DNA from: Hemibagrus wyckioides
Taxonomy: Eukaryota; Chordata; Actinopteri; Siluriformes; Bagridae
Direction: 5' to 3'
DNA length: 64,000 nt
Assembly: GCF_019097595.1 (NCBI RefSeq)
Contig: NC_080716.1
Span: forward strand, 33,247,401-33,311,400
Below, piece by piece: positions 22,688 to 32,969 of this stretch. The notes beneath the pieces were generated by a model. It had not been told where the DNA came from. It did no database searches and saw only the letters and a list, made by a program, of their open reading frames with translations. Each line of letters starts with the position of its first letter. The stretch's first letter is position 1. Made by a program: the position numbers and the translations under genes.

Positions 22688-25600
22688 ATTCAATTCAATT
22701 CAATTTAAATCAGTTTTATTTGTATAGTGCTTTTGTCTTAAAGCAGCTTTACGGAACATAAGAAAGAAAAAATAGTGTAAAAAGTTCTAGATGTTAGACA
22801 AAATCATCCCTCGTGAACAAGTCTGAGGTGACTGGCAAGAAAAAACTCCCTTAGATGGTATGAGGAAGAAACCTTGAGAGGAACCAGACTCAAAAGGAAC
22901 CCATCCTCATTTGGGTGACACCAGAGAGTGTGATTATAAATGATTATAAACACCGGAGAGTGTGATTATAAATGATTATAAACACCGGAGAGTGTGATTA
23001 TAAATGATTATAAACACCGGAGAGTGTGATTATAAATGATTATAAACACCGGAGAGTGTGATTATAAATGATTATAAACACCGGAGAGTGTGATTATAAA
23101 TTATTATAAACACCGGAGAGTGTGATTATAAATTATTCTAAACACCAGAGAGTGTGATTATAAATTATTATAAACACCGGAGAGTGTGATTATAAATTAT
23201 TATAAACACCGGAGAGTGTGATTATAAATGATTATAAACACCGGAGAGTGTGATTATAAATGATTATAAACACCAGAGAGTGTGATTATAAATGATTATA
23301 AACACCGGAGAGTGTGATTATAAATGATTATAAACACCGGAGAGTGTGATTATAAATGATTATAAACACCGGAGAGTGTGATTATAAATGATTATAAACA
23401 CCGGAGAGTGTGATTATAAATGATTATAAACACCAGAGAGTGTGATTATAAATTATTATTCTAAACACCAGAGAGTGTGATTATAAATGATTATAAACAC
23501 CGGAGAGTGTGATTATAAATGATTATAAACACCAGAGAGTGTGATTATAAATTATTATAAACACCGGAGAGTGTGATTATAAATTATTATTCTAAACACC
23601 AGAGAGTGTGATTATAAATGATTATAAACACCGGAGAGTGTGATTATAAATGATTATAAACACCAGAGTGTGATTATAAATTATTATTCTAAACACCAGA
23701 GAGTGTGATTATAAATTATTATAAACACCGGAGAGTGTGATTATAAATGATTATAAACACCAGAGAGTGTGATTATAAATGATTATAAACACCAGAGAGT
23801 GTGATTATAAATGATTATAAACACCGGAGAGTGTGATTATAAATGATTATAAACACCGGAGAGTGTGATTATAAATGATTATAAACACCGGAGAGTGTGA
23901 TTATAAATGATTATAAACACCGGAGAGTGTGATTATAAATGATTATAAACACCAGAGAGTGTGATTATAAATTATTATTCTAAACACCAGAGAGTGTGAT
24001 TATAAATGATTATAAACACCGGAGAGTGTGATTATAAATGATTATAAACACCGGAGAGTGTGATTATAAATGATTATAAACACCGGAGAGTGTGATTATA
24101 AATGATTATTCTAAACACCAGAGAGTGTGATTATAAATGATTATAAACACCAGAGAGTGTGATTATAAATGATTATAAACACCAGAGAGTGTGATTATAA
24201 ATTATTATTCTAAACACCAGAGTGTGATTATAAATTATTATTCTAAACACCAGAGAGTGTGATTATAAATGATTATAAACACCAGAGAGTGTGATTATAA
24301 ATGATTATAAACACCAGAGTGTGATTATAAATTATTATTCTAAACACCAGAGAGTGTGATTATAAATGATTATAAACACCGGAGAGTGTGATTATAAATT
24401 ATTATTCTAAACACCAGAGTGTGATTATAAATTATTATTCTAAACACCAGAGAGTGTGATTATAAATTATTATTCTAAACACCAGAGAGTGTGATTATAA
24501 ATGATTATAAACACCAGAGAGTGTGATTATAAATGATTATAAACACCAGAGTGTGATTATAAATTATTATTCTAAACACCAGAGAGTGTGATTATAAATG
24601 ATTATAAACACTGGAGAGTGTGATTATAAATGATTATAAACACCGGAGAGTGTGATTATAAATGATTATAAACACCGGAGAGTGTGATTATAAATGATTA
24701 TAAACACCGGAGAGTGTGATTATAAATTATTATTCTAAACACCAGAGAGTGTGATTATAAATGATTATTAACACCGGAGAGTGTGATTATAAATGATTAT
24801 TAACACCGGAGACTGTGATTATAAATGATTATAAACACCAGAGACTGTGATTATAAATGATTATTAACACCGGAGAGTGTGATTATAAATGATTATAAAC
24901 ACCAGAGACTGTGATTATAAATTATTATAAACACTGGAGAGTGTGATTATAAATGATTATAAACACCAGAGACTGTGATTATAAATGATTATTAACACCG
25001 GAGAGTGTGATTATAAATGATTATAAACACCAGAGAGTGTGATTATAAATGATTATAAACACCAGAGAGTGTGATTATAAATGATTATAAACACCGGAGA
25101 GTGTGATTATAAATGATTATAAACACCAGAGAGTGTGATTATAAATGATTATAAACACCAGAGAGTGTGATTATAAATTATTATAAACACCGGAGAGTGT
25201 GATTATAAATGATTATAAACACCAGAGAGTGTGATTATAAATGATTCATTGTGATATGAACATGTCCTTTCTGCAGTTATGTACAGTCTACAGTGTGATG
25301 TAGGATGTTAGTGTGTATTAATTAAGAGGTTGTTGTTGTCCTCGAAGTCCACATAGGGTCAGCAGTGTTGCTTTGGTATACCCAAATCCTCATGAAGCAG
25401 AACCCAGCTGGAGCTGGTCCATCTCTGGATGTCTCAGGATCCTCACAGGGTTGGTCTCTGTCTACTGGAGCTGGAACAATCTCCAGATGCCTCGGGATGG
25501 GTAGAAGAAGGGAAACAATGGAACAGCATTAGCGTAGCTGCTGTTCATAATATTAGCAGCACTAGATGATAATGTGTATTTAATCAGATGTACTGGAGCA

Positions 25601-25906
25601 CAAGGTTATGGGATGTTAGATGTTTGCCAGGATAAAGAGATAAGTCTTTAGTCTACGTTTAAACTGGGAGACTGTGTCTGAGCCCCGAACACTGTCAGGA
25701 AGACTGTTCCAAAGTTTAGGAGCTAAATACAAAAACGCTCTACACCCTTTTGTAGACTGTAATATTCTGGGAACTACTAGAAGTCCAGAATTTTGTGATC
25801 TTAAAGAGCGTGGTGGATTGTAACGTAGGATTGGCATGATGGATTGTAACATAGCTAGATACATGGGTGCTAAACCATTTAGAGCCTTGAATGTAAGTAG
25901 TGCTAG
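22688..25906 (-). mobile_element. 3' end of a LINE with a minisatellite-expanded 3' UTR
   Basis: On the minus strand 25906-25616 encodes the end of LINE ORF2 (ALNGLAPMYL, then NPPRSLRSQNSGLLVVPRI, AFLYLAPKLWNSLPDSVRG, QFKRRLKTYLF). After the stop the 3' UTR runs to about 22688. It ends with GCTGCTTTAAGACAAAAGC, ACTATACAAATAAAACTG and a terminal AATTG repeat, the typical end of such elements. About 2.3 kb of the 3.2 kb is a 32-bp minisatellite. Confidence 0.7.
22919..25250. repeat. 32-bp minisatellite, about 73 copies
   Basis: The unit is AGAGTGTGATTATAAATG + ATTATAAACACCGG. Variants include CCAG for CCGG, TTATTCTAAACACC junctions, a 2-bp loss (CACCAGAGTG) and CTGTGATT near 24815-24985. Variants are clustered and interspersed, which points to repeated unequal exchange. 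The flanks on both sides belong to the same LINE 3' UTR. Confidence 0.95.
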
Positions 25907-26056
25907 TTACATACAAGCATCTGATGGGAGCGTCCCACTCTTTTTGGGGAGTTAACCACTGACTCAGACATGAACCTGCTGATTTTCATTGTTAATTGCT
26001 AAACAATCAGGACAAGGAGTCATAACTGTTGTTTCTGTTTCTAACACTACTACCAG

Positions 26057-27212
26057 GGAAAATTGAAGATGATGCCCGAGAGGCAGAAGAGCAGCTTAGA
26101 CGAGAAGAGGAGCAGCGGAGACAAGAAGAAGAGCGGCGCAGACAAGAAGAGGAGCAGAGTAGACGAGAAGAGGAGCAGCGGAGACGAGAAGAGGAGCAGA
26201 GTAGACGAGAAGAGGAGCAGCGGAGACGAGAAGAGGAGCAGCGGAGACGAGAAGAGGAGCAGCGGAGACGAGAAGAAGAGTGGCGCAGACAAGAAGAGGA
26301 GCAGAGTAGACGAGAAGAGGAGCGGCGGAGACGAGAAGAGGAGCAGAGTAGACGAGAAGAGGAGCAGCGGAGACGAGAAGAGGAGCAGCGGAGACAAGAA
26401 GAGGAGCAGCGGAGACGAGAAGAGGAGCAGAGTAGATGAGAAGAGGAGCAGCGGAGACGAGAAGAGGAGCAGAGTAGATGAGAAGAGGAGCAGCGGAGAC
26501 GAGAAGAGGAGCAGCGGAGACGAGAAGAGGAGCAGCGGAGACGAGAAGAGGAGCAGCGGAGACGAGAAGAAGAGCGGCGCAGACAAGAAGAGGAGCAGAG
26601 TAGACGAGAAGAGGAGCGGCGCAGATGAGAAGAGCAGCGGCGCAGACGAGAAGAGGAGCGGCGTAGACGAGAAGAAGAGCGGCGGAGACGAGAAAAGGAG
26701 CAGCGGAGACAACAAGAGGAGCAGCGGAGACAATAAGAGGAGCAGCAACAGGTCCAGCTTAAACAAAGAAATTAAGGAACAGTTTAAAAATGCGAGAGAA
26801 TATTTTCATTCAAAAAAAGAAGAGGAGCAGCGGAGACGAGAAGAGGAGCGGCGGAGACGAGAAGAGGAGCGGCGGAGACGAGAAGAGGAGCGGCGGAGAC
26901 GAGAAGAGGAGCGGCGGAGACGAGAAGAGGAGCAGCAACAGGTCCAGCTTAAACAAAGAAATTGAGGAGCAGTTTAAAAATGTGAGAGAATATTTTCATT
27001 CAAAAAAAGAAGAGGAACAGCGGCGTGAGGCCCGACTTGAACGTGAATGACGAATTGAGGAACAGATTAGAAAGGAAAGTGAGTTTGCCACTAAGAAGCT
27101 TTTACAAGCCACAACGACACTGAAGCAGAAACAGAGGCTGAGAGGCCATGAGCTCCATCACCAAACTCACATAATGCAGCAGCCTTTGGACGCTGAAATC
27201 GAAAGAGATGAG
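26057..27212 (+). CDS. N-terminal heptad-repeat exon of the SecA-like gene
   Basis: The exon follows an acceptor CTACCAG and ends GATGAG/GTAACA. It encodes EDDAREAEEQLRREEEQRRQ and then dozens of RRREEEQ heptads from a 21-bp DNA repeat, predicting a long, highly charged helix. Two blocks of QFKNxREYFHSKKEEEQRR punctuate it (26790 and 26970). Several heptads have CGA turned into TGA (for example near 26437 and 26479), and the frame shifts twice between 26440 and 26990. The last part, IEEQIRKESEFATKKLLQAT, is clean and joins phase 0 to the next exon. Confidence 0.7.
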
Positions 27213-27362
27213 GTAACAGATTTAAATTAAATCATAATAGAAAAATAGAAAATATAAATACCATTCTCAGATTATGCTACAAGTTAAACATGATAGTCTA
27301 AAGTGGAGGACTGTTACAGAATATTATTTTTATATATTCTTTTTTTTTTTTTTTTTTTACAG

Positions 27363-28097
27363 TTTCCAGAAATAGAGAAGAAATTCTCAGACCTCCTGTG
27401 TGAATATCAAATCATTGAGGAAGACCCAGAGGAGACATTAGCAGGCAGGATGAAAACCCTGCAAAATGAGTTAATGGTGGAGTACTGTAAGAAACACAAC
27501 CTGTCCAGCAGCTGTGTGTTTTCTTTCGACACTTCAGTTGGTTATGAGACTCTGCCTTTACAAGATAGACTGACAGTGCTTGAGGCAGTAATGTATTTAT
27601 TTTTCGAGGAGGATGAAAATGACCACAAACATAAACATGACCGGGATTTCCTCTTGGATGTGCTGGAACTGTTTCAAGACGATCATCCGTCACTTGCATT
27701 TAATCTTTTACAGAGCGCTTTTCATACTAATAAGCAACTTTCTACACAGAGTAAAGACATTCTGTGTCGGATTGCGTTCAACAACACATGGAAACTGCCA
27801 GAAATAACAGATTTCATGTGTTATGTTGTCGGTAAAGACAAAGATCACGTGCAGGCAATACTTCACATTGCACAGACCTACAAGCTGGAGTATGAGATTG
27901 TTCTCCATGCTTTAGATTCACCTGATCCCTATGCTGACCCAGAGAGAGACAAAAATGCTAATACTATTATTAGTGAAATGCGCAACTCAAACTATCCTGA
28001 GAATGTCCTGACAATACTAGAGGATGTTCTGCTATATCTGGAAATGGAGCTTCCAAAACACAAAAGAACTGATCTCCATAAAAAGTCCAGCATGTAA
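27363..28097 (+). CDS. Helical linker region ahead of the SecA motor
   Basis: After a T-rich tract and TTTTTACAG the exon opens FPEIEKKFSDLLCEYQIIEE. About 245 residues follow that look mostly helical and acidic, with no domain that I recognise. The frame ends in a TAA at 28095-28097. One base more in the A-run at 28080-28084 would make it continuous with the SecA frame, whose upstream codons read VQHVKK before MGKELDF. Confidence 0.7.
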   Translation, partial: FPEIEKKFSDLLCEYQIIEEDPEETLAGRMKTLQNELMVEYCKKHNLSSSCVFSFDTSVGYETLPLQDRLTVLEAVMYLFFEEDENDHKHKHDRDFLLDVLELFQDDHPSLAFNLLQSAFHTNKQLSTQSKDILCRIAFNNTWKLPEITDFMCYVVGKDKDHVQAILHIAQTYKLEYEIVLHALDSPDPYADPERDKNANTIISEMRNSNYPENVLTILEDVLLYLEMELPKHKRTDLHKKSSM

Positions 28098-28102
28098 AGA
28101 AA

Positions 28103-31100
28103 ATGGGTAAAGAACTGGATTTTACCAATCCAGACAGACAAGTTCTCAAAAGTGTACTAGTGCAAATGTCAGTCGCAGTAAAAATGTGCTCTGCTCTCAC
28201 TATTCAAAGGGGTAAAGAGGAAATAGTCATTGAAGGATATCTTCCCAGATTAACTCAACTTGCAACCTTGATGGTTTTCTTGCTTCCAAAATCAGAAACC
28301 AATACAGGTTGTCTCCTTGAAATTGGAACAGGTGAAGGGAAATCTTGTATCTTAGCCATGCTTGCTGTGATCCATGCCATTCGTGGTGTAAAGGTGGACA
28401 TTGTGACAAGCTCTCCAGTCCTCGCTTGCCGTGATTTAGAGGAATGGAGCAAACTTTACAACATGTTCGACATAACGTCATCTGCTGTTCCTCCAATGCT
28501 AAATGATGTCTCATCTGAAGAACAAGATAAACTGACTCAGGAAGCATACAAACAAGATGTAGTGTACAGTACTGTTGGAACATTTGCAGCAGATACACTG
28601 AAACAAGAGTTTGAGAAGAAAACATCTCGTGGAGACAGGAAGTTTGAGTTGGTCCTTGTGGATGAGGTTGACTACATGACTTTAGATAATGGAGTTCAAA
28701 TAACATTTCTGTCCCATGAGTCCAGTGGCCTCCAGCATTTGGAGCAAGTCCTAGCCAGCATCTGGGCCATTATATCTGCATGTCGACCAATTGAGGTAGA
28801 AGAAACTGGAGAGACCATGTGGACAACAAGAGTCCAGAATTTTCACACAGCTGCCCTGATAGCAATGATTGGTTCAGATACAAATGATACGTTTTCACCA
28901 CTGGAAATTTTGATGCCAGGTATTGAATTAGGCTTTTACTCAGAGGAAGATTTTGAAAGTTTGAAGGTCTCTATTAATGAAGAAGGAGAAAAGGAGCATG
29001 GAGCCATTGAAAATGAGGCATTAAAGACCATCATGGCCAAAACAGGAATAGAACAACAATATGACCTGCTCAAGGTTCTCGAGATGGGGATGGAGCACAA
29101 GGTGGCATTTAACTGTTATATTTATCAGTCAGAAACTAGAAAAGCCTTTCAATTTGAAGAACGAAAGACAAAAACTGACCAAAACATCAACATGCTGCTA
29201 CTCGAGAATGGAAAAGCATGTGAGATCTTGTCCGAAAAGTTGCTCATGAAAGCCACCATTAGCAAGGTAAAATCCAAGATTAAATACTCTAAAGAATGCA
29301 ATTCAGAAGAAGATAAAGAATCTCTTGTAATCCCTTCTTTCTTGGAGAAATACCTGGACAATCAGCTGCCACTGTTTGTTGAGAATGCACTAAAGGCCAT
29401 TCAGATGACCAAAGGCAGAGAGTACATGATTGAGAGATCTCTTAGTGCTCAGGGAATAGATGTTGATGAAGATGATGAACACATGTACCATGCAATAATC
29501 CCAGTGGACTTTCAGGCCAGTGGAATGCTGGAGAAAAGAAAACGTTGGGGTGATGGACTACAACAATTTCTGGAGATGAAGCATCAGTTAACATTATCTC
29601 CATTATCAAATGCGACAAACTACATGTCAAATTCAAATTTCTTCAAAAGATATCTCAGAGGGAAAGGGATATTTGGTGTTTCTGGAACACTAGGGGGAGA
29701 TGCAGACAAGGGTTTCCTGGCAAGGCATTACAAAACAGACAGCTATGTCATACCAGCTCATCAACGTCAAAAGGTTACTGAGCTGCCTGCAGTCCAGGTG
29801 AGAGGAGGTACGGAACAATGGATCCAAACTATTTGTGCCACGGTCACAAGAGTCTCTAAACGAGGACAGGTGGTGTTAGTCGTGTGTGAGGACGTCAACA
29901 CAGCAAATGCACTCAATAACGAAATTGCAGCAGAAACCAAACATTTAGTTACCATGTACACGATGAGTGAGAGCCACAACATTGAGAACCAGGAGTTCAA
30001 CAAGGGACAGATCATTATTACCACTAACCTTGGAGGACGTGGGACAGACATTAAGGTCACAGAGGAGGTAAATCGCTGTGGCGGTCTCTTTGTGCTACTC
30101 ACGTACTTCCCCAATAACCGAAGCGTCGAGAAACAAGTCTTTGGACGAACAGGACGAAAAGGAACCCCGGGAATGGTCCAGGTAATACTGAACCATGATC
30201 GTCTAGCCATGGCCTACCGAGGCCATTCTATTGAAGTCATGAGGGAACTCAGAGAAGAATATGAAATTAATCGAATAAAAAACATGGAGAAACAGAAACT
30301 AGTTGAAATTGAGATGAAAGAAGAGCTGTTCTCTACATTTTGTCAGTTCCTTACTGACTTTGACAGGCATTATAGTACAAGAGAGAAAACAGACCTGTTT
30401 GAAGTGAAAGTAAAAGATGTCCCTTGTTACTTTACGTCCTTTCACAGTAAGATGGACTACCATCCAGCACTGAATGCTTTGAAGGAATCATGGGGTATAT
30501 GGCTAATACTTCACACAGACCAGATTAACGTACACAAAGACCTTACAGAACTGAAAGAAGACCTCATCCAACACTTGCAGGACAAAAGTAATAAACTTTT
30601 ACAAGGTCACAGTGAAAACCTTTATGACCACATACAGCAGGCTTTAGGAAGAACTGCCTTGCACCTTCAAAACAAAAACAAATGTGACTATGGAGCAGAA
30701 ACCTACTGGAAAAAAGTCTCTGAATCAGACAACTACTACAGAGCTGCTGCACTGTATAATCAGGCCTACATTACCATTAACATGGCCAGAGGGGGCTACA
30801 AAAGTGAGGCATGTTCCTTACTCAAGGAGGCAGAGAAAGCCATAGATGTTTACATATCTGAAACAACCAGAACACTGAGCTTCTGTTCTTTGTCTGTTAC
30901 TCCAGATTTTGAACCACACCACAGTGGGAGCTGTAACTTCCAAACACAAATGCAGGCAAGGATGAACATATTTAACTCATGGAAAGAAAATATCAGAAAA
31001 ATACTTGACATGCTTGGATCTGGCAGTGGAGACTTCAGAACCGAGGAGCTGACACTTTACAGCTTATCAACTGAGGAGGATTTTGTGTCTTCTAGTGAAC

Positions 31101-31498
31101 TCGGTCTCTTTCGTAATTATGGCCTCGCTGTTGTGTTTGAGGTGAAACAAAAGCCCAAATTCTCATTTGATGCCCTGATTTGTTGTTTTCTTGGTGTGAT
31201 TCAGGTTGTAGCAGGAGTTCTGATATGTGGTCTGTCAGCTGGTTCCATGTCCTCATTTGGTCTTGGCTTGATTTCAGAAGGTGTGTCTGACATGATCTCT
31301 GGAGTCATGGGTATGATAAATGGTACATTTGATTGGGCATCATGGGCGATATCTAAAGCAATGAGTATAGGAATTTCCTTGGCCTGTGGGGGATTCCGTG
31401 TTCTCAAACAATCATTCTCTTCTGTGAAAAATGCTGCAAGTAATATCCTCAATGGAACCAAATCCCTAAAAAGTGTTGCATCTAGTGCCTTCAGGTGA
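28103..31498 (+). CDS. SecA-like translocase ATPase core
   Basis: An unbroken 1131-codon frame. Counting from its first Met, it has a Walker A motif IGTGEGKS (74-81), SSPVLACRD (103-111), the SecA-type VVYSTVGTFAADTL (153-166), Walker B DEVD (187-190), a WGDGLQQFLEMK block (482-493) like the SecA WSDGLHQ-EAKE, GIFGVSGTLGG (522-532) as the SecA motif III counterpart, TNLGGRGTDIKV (641-652) and the arginine-finger motif GRTGRKGTPG (681-690). The order and spacing are those of SecA nucleotide-binding domains 1 and 2, with a long insert between 200 and 440 where SecA has its preprotein-binding domain. Residues about 1017-1090 are hydrophobic and glycine-rich. The frame ends in TGA within AGGTGAGGA, and the same frame then runs on to 31763. 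The family is clear; cellular role in fish is not known to me. Confidence 0.9.
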   Translation: MGKELDFTNPDRQVLKSVLVQMSVAVKMCSALTIQRGKEEIVIEGYLPRLTQLATLMVFLLPKSETNTGCLLEIGTGEGKSCILAMLAVIHAIRGVKVDIVTSSPVLACRDLEEWSKLYNMFDITSSAVPPMLNDVSSEEQDKLTQEAYKQDVVYSTVGTFAADTLKQEFEKKTSRGDRKFELVLVDEVDYMTLDNGVQITFLSHESSGLQHLEQVLASIWAIISACRPIEVEETGETMWTTRVQNFHTAALIAMIGSDTNDTFSPLEILMPGIELGFYSEEDFESLKVSINEEGEKEHGAIENEALKTIMAKTGIEQQYDLLKVLEMGMEHKVAFNCYIYQSETRKAFQFEERKTKTDQNINMLLLENGKACEILSEKLLMKATISKVKSKIKYSKECNSEEDKESLVIPSFLEKYLDNQLPLFVENALKAIQMTKGREYMIERSLSAQGIDVDEDDEHMYHAIIPVDFQASGMLEKRKRWGDGLQQFLEMKHQLTLSPLSNATNYMSNSNFFKRYLRGKGIFGVSGTLGGDADKGFLARHYKTDSYVIPAHQRQKVTELPAVQVRGGTEQWIQTICATVTRVSKRGQVVLVVCEDVNTANALNNEIAAETKHLVTMYTMSESHNIENQEFNKGQIIITTNLGGRGTDIKVTEEVNRCGGLFVLLTYFPNNRSVEKQVFGRTGRKGTPGMVQVILNHDRLAMAYRGHSIEVMRELREEYEINRIKNMEKQKLVEIEMKEELFSTFCQFLTDFDRHYSTREKTDLFEVKVKDVPCYFTSFHSKMDYHPALNALKESWGIWLILHTDQINVHKDLTELKEDLIQHLQDKSNKLLQGHSENLYDHIQQALGRTALHLQNKNKCDYGAETYWKKVSESDNYYRAAALYNQAYITINMARGGYKSEACSLLKEAEKAIDVYISETTRTLSFCSLSVTPDFEPHHSGSCNFQTQMQARMNIFNSWKENIRKILDMLGSGSGDFRTEELTLYSLSTEEDFVSSSELGLFRNYGLAVVFEVKQKPKFSFDALICCFLGVIQVVAGVLICGLSAGSMSSFGLGLISEGVSDMISGVMGMINGTFDWASWAISKAMSIGISLACGGFRVLKQSFSSVKNAASNILNGTKSLKSVASSAFR

Positions 31499-32651
31499 GG
31501 AAAACACATGTTTGTTTCGACATGTAAATCAGCCAAATCAATGGTGTCCTCAATAAGTGTAAAGAACATAACAAAGACTATGGGTAAAGTGAATTTACAA
31601 CATGCAAGTAAATATGCTGTTCAGGAACTGGCAATTCAAGGGGTAAACACTGCTGTGAACACATGCATCAATGATAAAGTTCAAAACACATTCCATCAAG
31701 GATTTCGACGTACTTTTAAGGATTCTCTTCGTTCAAAATTACAACAAAATAAAGAGTTTGTCTGAACACTCACAGACTTCATCAGCTCAGGAATTCCAAA
31801 GGCCGCCTTGCAGAAGGAATCTGGCTCTTATAAGATTAGCAAAACCCTAGAGAAGGAAATGAAGGACCATGTGGTTTTCAATACAAACATTGTCATGAAT
31901 GATCTCATGGTAGACTGTAAACAGATTCATCAGGTGATTAACACTCTCACAGGTGTGGGACAAATCAGCAGAGTTTGTTGCGCACCCCATGCCTGTATTA
32001 GGATGCTTATGACTACTGCAAGCATGTCCACCACCATTTATGAAATGTACAAATCCATTCCTACTAAACAGACCATTGACAGTAATTTTGTTCCAGCATT
32101 TTTGAAGTCCTTGGGTGAGGAACCTTTATTTGAGAAATATGACAATGATGGAAGGGACAAACTGGAAGATGTGGAACGTCTTGAAGGTGAACTCATTGAT
32201 GTAATTTCAGAAGTTCTTTCCCAAACCATGGTGGACAGTTTTTCTGGGTCTGCCACCTCCATGTTTACAAAAACATTCACTCAGCGACTAAACTCTGTTA
32301 CTGGAAAAGTAGTTGGTAATTTACTGGGGCGGCATGAAACTCAAAGTTTGTCAATCAGAAGCATCATCATGATCTGAAATCTGCCACTGAATGCAAGAAA
32401 AGATCTCTGACTGAAAAAGAGCTAAATGAACTCACATGCTATGCTAATAATATAACTGATGAACAAAAGCCAGCAACAGCTTTAGAAGTCCATGTCCTTA
32501 CAAAGAGCAACTTGCTAGAAGGAAAAGGAATTTGTCTGACTGTAGTAGATGATAAAGGGAAACTTCTCACAGTGGAGACTTACCCAGGAACTGACCCAGC
32601 AGCTGGTACTCTCAAACTTGTGCTGACAAAAACACCTCAGACTTTTCCAGG
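31499..32651 (+). pseudogene. Continuation of the SecA-like frame after in-frame TGA codons
   Basis: The reading frame of the SecA core continues past TGA 31496-31498 as HMFVSTCKSAKSMVSSISVK, meets another TGA at 31763-31765, and runs on to 32377 with QKESGSYKISKTLEKEMKD and VVFNTNIVMNDLMVDCKQ. One base is missing near 32343, after which another frame reads FVNQKHHHDLKSATECKK and ends GTLKLVLTKTPQTFPG at the donor 32652. The text is helical and coherent throughout, so it was protein-coding until recently. Confidence 0.65.
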
Positions 32652-32751
32652 GTGAGCATGATCTTTACTGAATGCAAAACTACACTACACTACACTATCT
32701 TATTTTTTTAGATGGTGCACCTGTATGCATTATTGTTTTTTTGTGTTACAG

Positions 32752-32969
32752 AACAGGAGGAATTTCGAGTAAATTGACAGACAGGGTTATGGGTAAAGAC
32801 ACTACAGAGTGGCCACATTGATATTATTCGCCCTGATGGCTCTCTGGAAATTGTGAAATCCACAAATCAGAACTGTCTGTTTCATGCGGTCATCCAAGCA
32901 ACAGCTAATGACCCAAATGTTGACATAAAAGAAAAAGCTGTAGAACTCCGCATCAAAGTTGGGGAGGAG
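32752..32969 (+). pseudogene. OTU-like cysteine protease exon
   Basis: The exon follows TTTGTGTTACAG and ends GAG/GTAAGT. In the phase carried over from the previous exon it reads TGGISSKLTDRVMGKDTTE. After one extra base it continues GHIDIIRPDGSLEIV and KSTNQNCLFHAVIQATAND. N-C-L-F-H-A matches the catalytic cysteine block of OTU proteases (D/N-G/N-N-C-L-F/Y-R/H-A-hydrophobic). The matching catalytic histidine is not identified in the window, so peptidase activity cannot be claimed. Confidence 0.6.

Noticed and set aside
22919..25250. CRISPR-like regular repeat array
   Set aside because: Units are contiguous with no unique spacers, the DNA is eukaryotic, and both flanks belong to one LINE.
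26050..26766. Minus-strand Leu/Ser-rich 238-codon frame opposite the heptad exon
   Set aside because: Antisense shadow of the 21-bp repeat; the plus strand has splice borders and phase continuity.
28227..30752. Minus-strand frames opposite the SecA-like core
   Set aside because: Shadows of the plus-strand coding frame.
28103..31498. Bacterial contamination as source of the SecA-like frame
   Set aside because: It is spliced with GT-AG introns in phase, its introns hold fish transposons, and it lies between two fish segmental duplicates.
31496..31765. Selenocysteine or programmed readthrough at the two in-frame TGAs
   Set aside because: Other TGAs in the gene are clear CGA decay, one-base shifts are also present, and no SECIS-like element was identified.
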